Assembly (NCBI GenBank): GCA_002453475.1
Contig: DKGY01000013.1
Span: 20,830 to 35,367, forward strand
DNA: 14,538 nucleotides
Origin: Clostridium sp. UBA6758
GTDB lineage: Bacteria > Bacillota > Clostridia > Clostridiales > Clostridiaceae
Reading direction: 5' to 3'
Below, piece by piece: positions 11,982 to 14,538 of this stretch. Position numbers and translations under genes: made by a program. Below the pieces are notes generated by a model that made no database searches, was not told where the DNA came from, and worked only from the letters and a program-made list of their open reading frames with translations. Numbering within the stretch: the stretch's first letter is position 1; each line of letters opens with the position of its first letter.

Positions 11982-13670
11982 ATGTCAGGATTATTTGCAA
12001 CATTAAATACATCAAAGGGTGGTATGTTTGCTCAACAGCAATATATCAATGTAACTAGCCATAATATTTCAAATGCTAATACGCCAGGTTTTTCAAGACA
12101 ACATATTGTACTTCAAACAGCAAGACCTCAAACCATAGCAGGGGGCGTAGGACAAATTGGTACAGGTGTAACAGTAAGTTCCATTGAAAGAACAAGAAAT
12201 CAGTTTCTTGATTTTCAAATAAGAAAGGAAAGCTCTCTTCTTGGCAATTATGGTGTTAGACAAGACTACTTATCAGAAATTGAAGGTATCTTTAATGAAC
12301 CTTCTGATACTGGAATGTCAGAGCTTATGTCAGAGTTTTTTGATGCTTGGCAAACTCTTTCTAAAAATCCAGAAAAATCTGATGCTAGGACAGTAGTAGC
12401 TCAAAAGGCAAAAGCTTTAGCAGATGAATTGAATCATACTTATAAAAAGTTAAATGATACTAAGGATAATGCAGCTAAAGAAATACAAAGCAACCTTTTT
12501 GAGGTAAACACTATTCTTGATCAATTAAATTCTATAAATAAGGAAATTATAACTGTTACAATTGCAGGTAACAATCCTAATGACTTATTAGATAGTAGAG
12601 ATTTACTTTTAGATGAGCTTAGTACAAAGTTTGGTATTGATACTAGAAACCAAATGCTTAATGGAATTACTTGTCAACCAGAAGATAATAAATCTATGAA
12701 TTTAATAAGAAATAAGGATTCACAAGACATTAATAAATTAGGATTCGTAAATAAATTAACAAAAAATGCTGATGGAACCTACGATATAGAATATTATAAA
12801 AATGGAGATATGACTTCAGATAAGAATAAAGTTACTTTAACAGGAGTTACTCTTTCACAAGAGCAATATGAAAATTTAAATAATGGAAGGGTTCTTGTTA
12901 CTGATGAAGATGGAAATGTAAATCTCACAGGTGGAGCATTAAATAATGATCAAATATTTAATCCATCTTCAGGAAGAATAAGTGGGCTTCAATCAATTCA
13001 CGAAGATGCTGAAAGTTACATAGAACAAACTAATACCTTAGCAAAGACTTTAGCATTTGCGGTAAATGCTATTCATACAGAGGGAGTTCCAGCAGGTGAG
13101 CAGTATGCTTTCTTTGTTAATTCAGGAAATAACCCTCTTGATTACGATGGTATTACAGCAGGAAATATAACAATGAATTCAGATATTCTAAAAAATGTTA
13201 TGTTAATTCAGGCTGGAGCAACTAAGGGATCAGGTTCCACTGATGGAGATAGAGCAGGAGCATTAGCGAGCCTAAGAGATTTTGGATTAAACATAGATAG
13301 TATTCAAAGTGGTAAGAAGAAGGATGGTTCAGTATATGACTATAAAGCTTTTGTAGAGGAACACTTAGGTACTACGGCTGAAGGCGATGTACCAAAGTTT
13401 AATACTATTTCTGGAGGAGTTAAGGTAGAGGGCTTCTTTAAGAATACTATAAATAAGTTAGGAGTTCAGTCTGAGGAAGCTACTAGAATTGTTAAAAACC
13501 AAAATACTTTGTTAAAGGGACTTGTTGAAAGAAGGCTTTCAACTTCAGGAGTATCCTTAGATGAGGAAGCTATAAATCTTGTGCAATTCCAACATGCCTT
13601 CCAAGCTAATGCAAAGGTAATAACAACAGTAGATCAATTGTTAGATGTGGTAATTGGTCTAGTTAGGTAA
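11982..13670 (+). CDS. flgK: FlgK hook-filament junction protein (HAP1)
   Basis: This 562-residue protein forms the first junction ring between hook and filament, exported by the flagellar type III system. The N-terminal rod/hook signature is clear: L-N-T-S-K-G-G-M-F-A-Q-Q (8-19), then T-S-H-N-I-S-N-A-N-T-P-G-F-S-R-Q (25-40). N-terminal helices (about 1-60 and 85-215) and the C-terminal helix with E-E-A-I-N-L-V-Q-F-Q-H-A-F-Q-A-N-A-K-V (about 525-543) make the D0/D1 core. The middle region (about 225-470) is variable, as usual for the exposed domains. A single Cys (C231) sits in this middle region; Cys is uncommon in exported filament-associated proteins. No cleaved signal peptide is present, as expected. 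AGGAG (11971-11975) precedes the ATG. Confidence 0.96.
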   Translation: MSGLFATLNTSKGGMFAQQQYINVTSHNISNANTPGFSRQHIVLQTARPQTIAGGVGQIGTGVTVSSIERTRNQFLDFQIRKESSLLGNYGVRQDYLSEIEGIFNEPSDTGMSELMSEFFDAWQTLSKNPEKSDARTVVAQKAKALADELNHTYKKLNDTKDNAAKEIQSNLFEVNTILDQLNSINKEIITVTIAGNNPNDLLDSRDLLLDELSTKFGIDTRNQMLNGITCQPEDNKSMNLIRNKDSQDINKLGFVNKLTKNADGTYDIEYYKNGDMTSDKNKVTLTGVTLSQEQYENLNNGRVLVTDEDGNVNLTGGALNNDQIFNPSSGRISGLQSIHEDAESYIEQTNTLAKTLAFAVNAIHTEGVPAGEQYAFFVNSGNNPLDYDGITAGNITMNSDILKNVMLIQAGATKGSGSTDGDRAGALASLRDFGLNIDSIQSGKKKDGSVYDYKAFVEEHLGTTAEGDVPKFNTISGGVKVEGFFKNTINKLGVQSEEATRIVKNQNTLLKGLVERRLSTSGVSLDEEAINLVQFQHAFQANAKVITTVDQLLDVVIGLVR

Positions 13671-13695
13671 ACAGATAAGAAGTTGAGGTGATAAA

Positions 13696-14538
13696 ATGAG
13701 AATAACTCATGGTGTAATGGTTAATGGCTTTTTAGGTGATATGAATACTAACTTAAATAGCTTGAATAAAATACAAAAACAATTAAATACTGGTAAGGTA
13801 TTTTCAAAACCTTCAGATGACCCTTTTAGAGTGGCAAGGTCCATGCAGATGTATTCAGAAATAAATGCTAACAAGCAATATAACACAAATATAAAGGATA
13901 CTATAAACTGGATGGATACTACGGACACAGCTCTAAGCAATGGTACTAAGTGTCTTCAGAGAATAAGGGAACTTATGGTATCTGCAGGAAATGCTGCCTA
14001 TGGTTCATCAGAACTTACTGCTATTAAAGAAGAGATAAATGAGAGAGTAGCAGAATTTGGACAGATCTTAAATACAAGCTTTGATGGAAAATATATCTTT
14101 GGTGGTAAGGATGGAGCGTCAAAGCCAGTAGAGGTAAACTTAGATGGTGTAACAGGTGAAAATTCTATAAGTATAGCAGGAAATGAAAATATTATTAATA
14201 AGTCTTTAAAAGTAGAGATTTCTTCTGGAGTTACAGTGGATTACAACATAAATGCAGTAGAAGTTTTAAAATTTAAAGATGCTAATGGGAATGTGGTAGA
14301 TGGTGCCGGAGTACCAACAGGTGAAATGGATGTAATGAAATTCTTTGATGACCTTCTAAATAACTTAGGCGATGTAAATGGAAAGTCTAAGGTTATAGGA
14401 GAGAACTTAGATCAAATAGATAGCATTATAGAAAATATGCTTAGTATAAGTGCCAAGGTTGGTACTGTACAAAATAGGATGGAAAGTGCTAAGGATTTAA
14501 ATACAGCACAAAATGAAAACCTTACAGAAATACTATCA
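13696..14538 (+). CDS. flgL: FlgL hook-filament junction protein (HAP3), 3' end cut by window
   Basis: The frame is open from ATG 13696 to the last base, 281 codons with no stop, so the C-terminus lies outside the window. The product is FlgL, the second junction protein, which joins FlgK to the flagellin filament. It begins M-R-I-T-H-G-V-M-V and has the flagellin-family D0/D1 signature L-N-K-I-Q-K-Q-L-N-T-G-K (21-32) followed by S-K-P-S-D-D-P (35-41). A C-terminal G-T-V-Q-N-R-M-E-S-A segment (256-265) corresponds to the V-G-A-R-x-N-R-M/L-E family motif. FlgL is usually about 300 residues in clostridia, so probably only a short piece is missing. GAGGTG (13684-13689) is the ribosome binding site. 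One Cys (C86) is present. It is the fourth gene of the flgM unit. Confidence 0.94.
   Translation, partial: MRITHGVMVNGFLGDMNTNLNSLNKIQKQLNTGKVFSKPSDDPFRVARSMQMYSEINANKQYNTNIKDTINWMDTTDTALSNGTKCLQRIRELMVSAGNAAYGSSELTAIKEEINERVAEFGQILNTSFDGKYIFGGKDGASKPVEVNLDGVTGENSISIAGNENIINKSLKVEISSGVTVDYNINAVEVLKFKDANGNVVDGAGVPTGEMDVMKFFDDLLNNLGDVNGKSKVIGENLDQIDSIIENMLSISAKVGTVQNRMESAKDLNTAQNENLTEILS

Noticed and set aside
12761..12787. Possible sigma-28 promoter inside flgK (AAAA-N15-TACGATAT)
   Set aside because: The -10 is good, but the -35 octamer matches at only 4 of 8 positions and it lies within coding sequence with no gene start nearby.

Overview
The window reads as an AT-rich chromosomal segment of a motile Gram-positive anaerobe, most likely a Clostridium or a close relative. 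The reasons are AT-rich codon choice, strong AGGAGG-type ribosome binding sites, GTG and TTG starts, a FliY-type C-ring protein, and CheC plus CheD in the Bacillus/Clostridium style. Every gene is on the + strand. I see no mobile element, tRNA, rRNA or CRISPR array, and no stretch over 300 bases without a gene. I do not find an undescribed biological system here. This is a chemotaxis and flagellar locus with some unusual details.

Layout. (1) Bases 2-301 are the 3' end of an aminotransferase class IV (PLP) gene. (2) Bases 302-394 form a compact control region. A sigma-28-type promoter (TAAAGTAT-N11-TACGATAA) starts right after the upstream stop codon and overlaps a long palindrome that looks like a terminator for the upstream gene. 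(3) Bases 395-11151 are a tightly packed run: fapA-like (DUF342), cheW, cheD, cheB, cheR, cheA, cheC, cheY, a second cheW, fliM and fliY. Gaps are 3-26 nt or short overlaps, and a hairpin terminator overlaps the fliY stop codon. (4) Bases 11163-11272 hold an inverted repeat and a weaker sigma-28-like promoter. (5) From 11273 to the window end lies a second transcription unit: flgM, flgN-like, flgK and flgL (cut by the window end).

How the genes work together. Receptors (not encoded here) are coupled by the two CheW proteins to the histidine kinase CheA. CheA phosphorylates CheY and CheB. CheY-P is expected to bind the matching N-terminal motifs of FliM and FliY at the motor switch. CheC and FliY both keep two phosphatase motifs and should remove CheY-P. 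CheR and CheB methylate and demethylate receptors, and CheD deamidates receptors and partners CheC. In the second unit, FlgM is the anti-sigma factor that holds sigma-28 until the hook-basal body is complete. The FlgN-like protein should chaperone the hook-filament junction proteins FlgK and FlgL.

Points most worth a second look: two tandem, recently duplicated P2 (CheY-binding) domains in CheA; the promoter/terminator overlap at 302-349; the C-ring genes fliM and fliY lying downstream of a sigma-28-type promoter, although the C-ring is normally needed before sigma-28 is released; and a first CheW that has lost the conserved Arg of the N-L-R-G motif.
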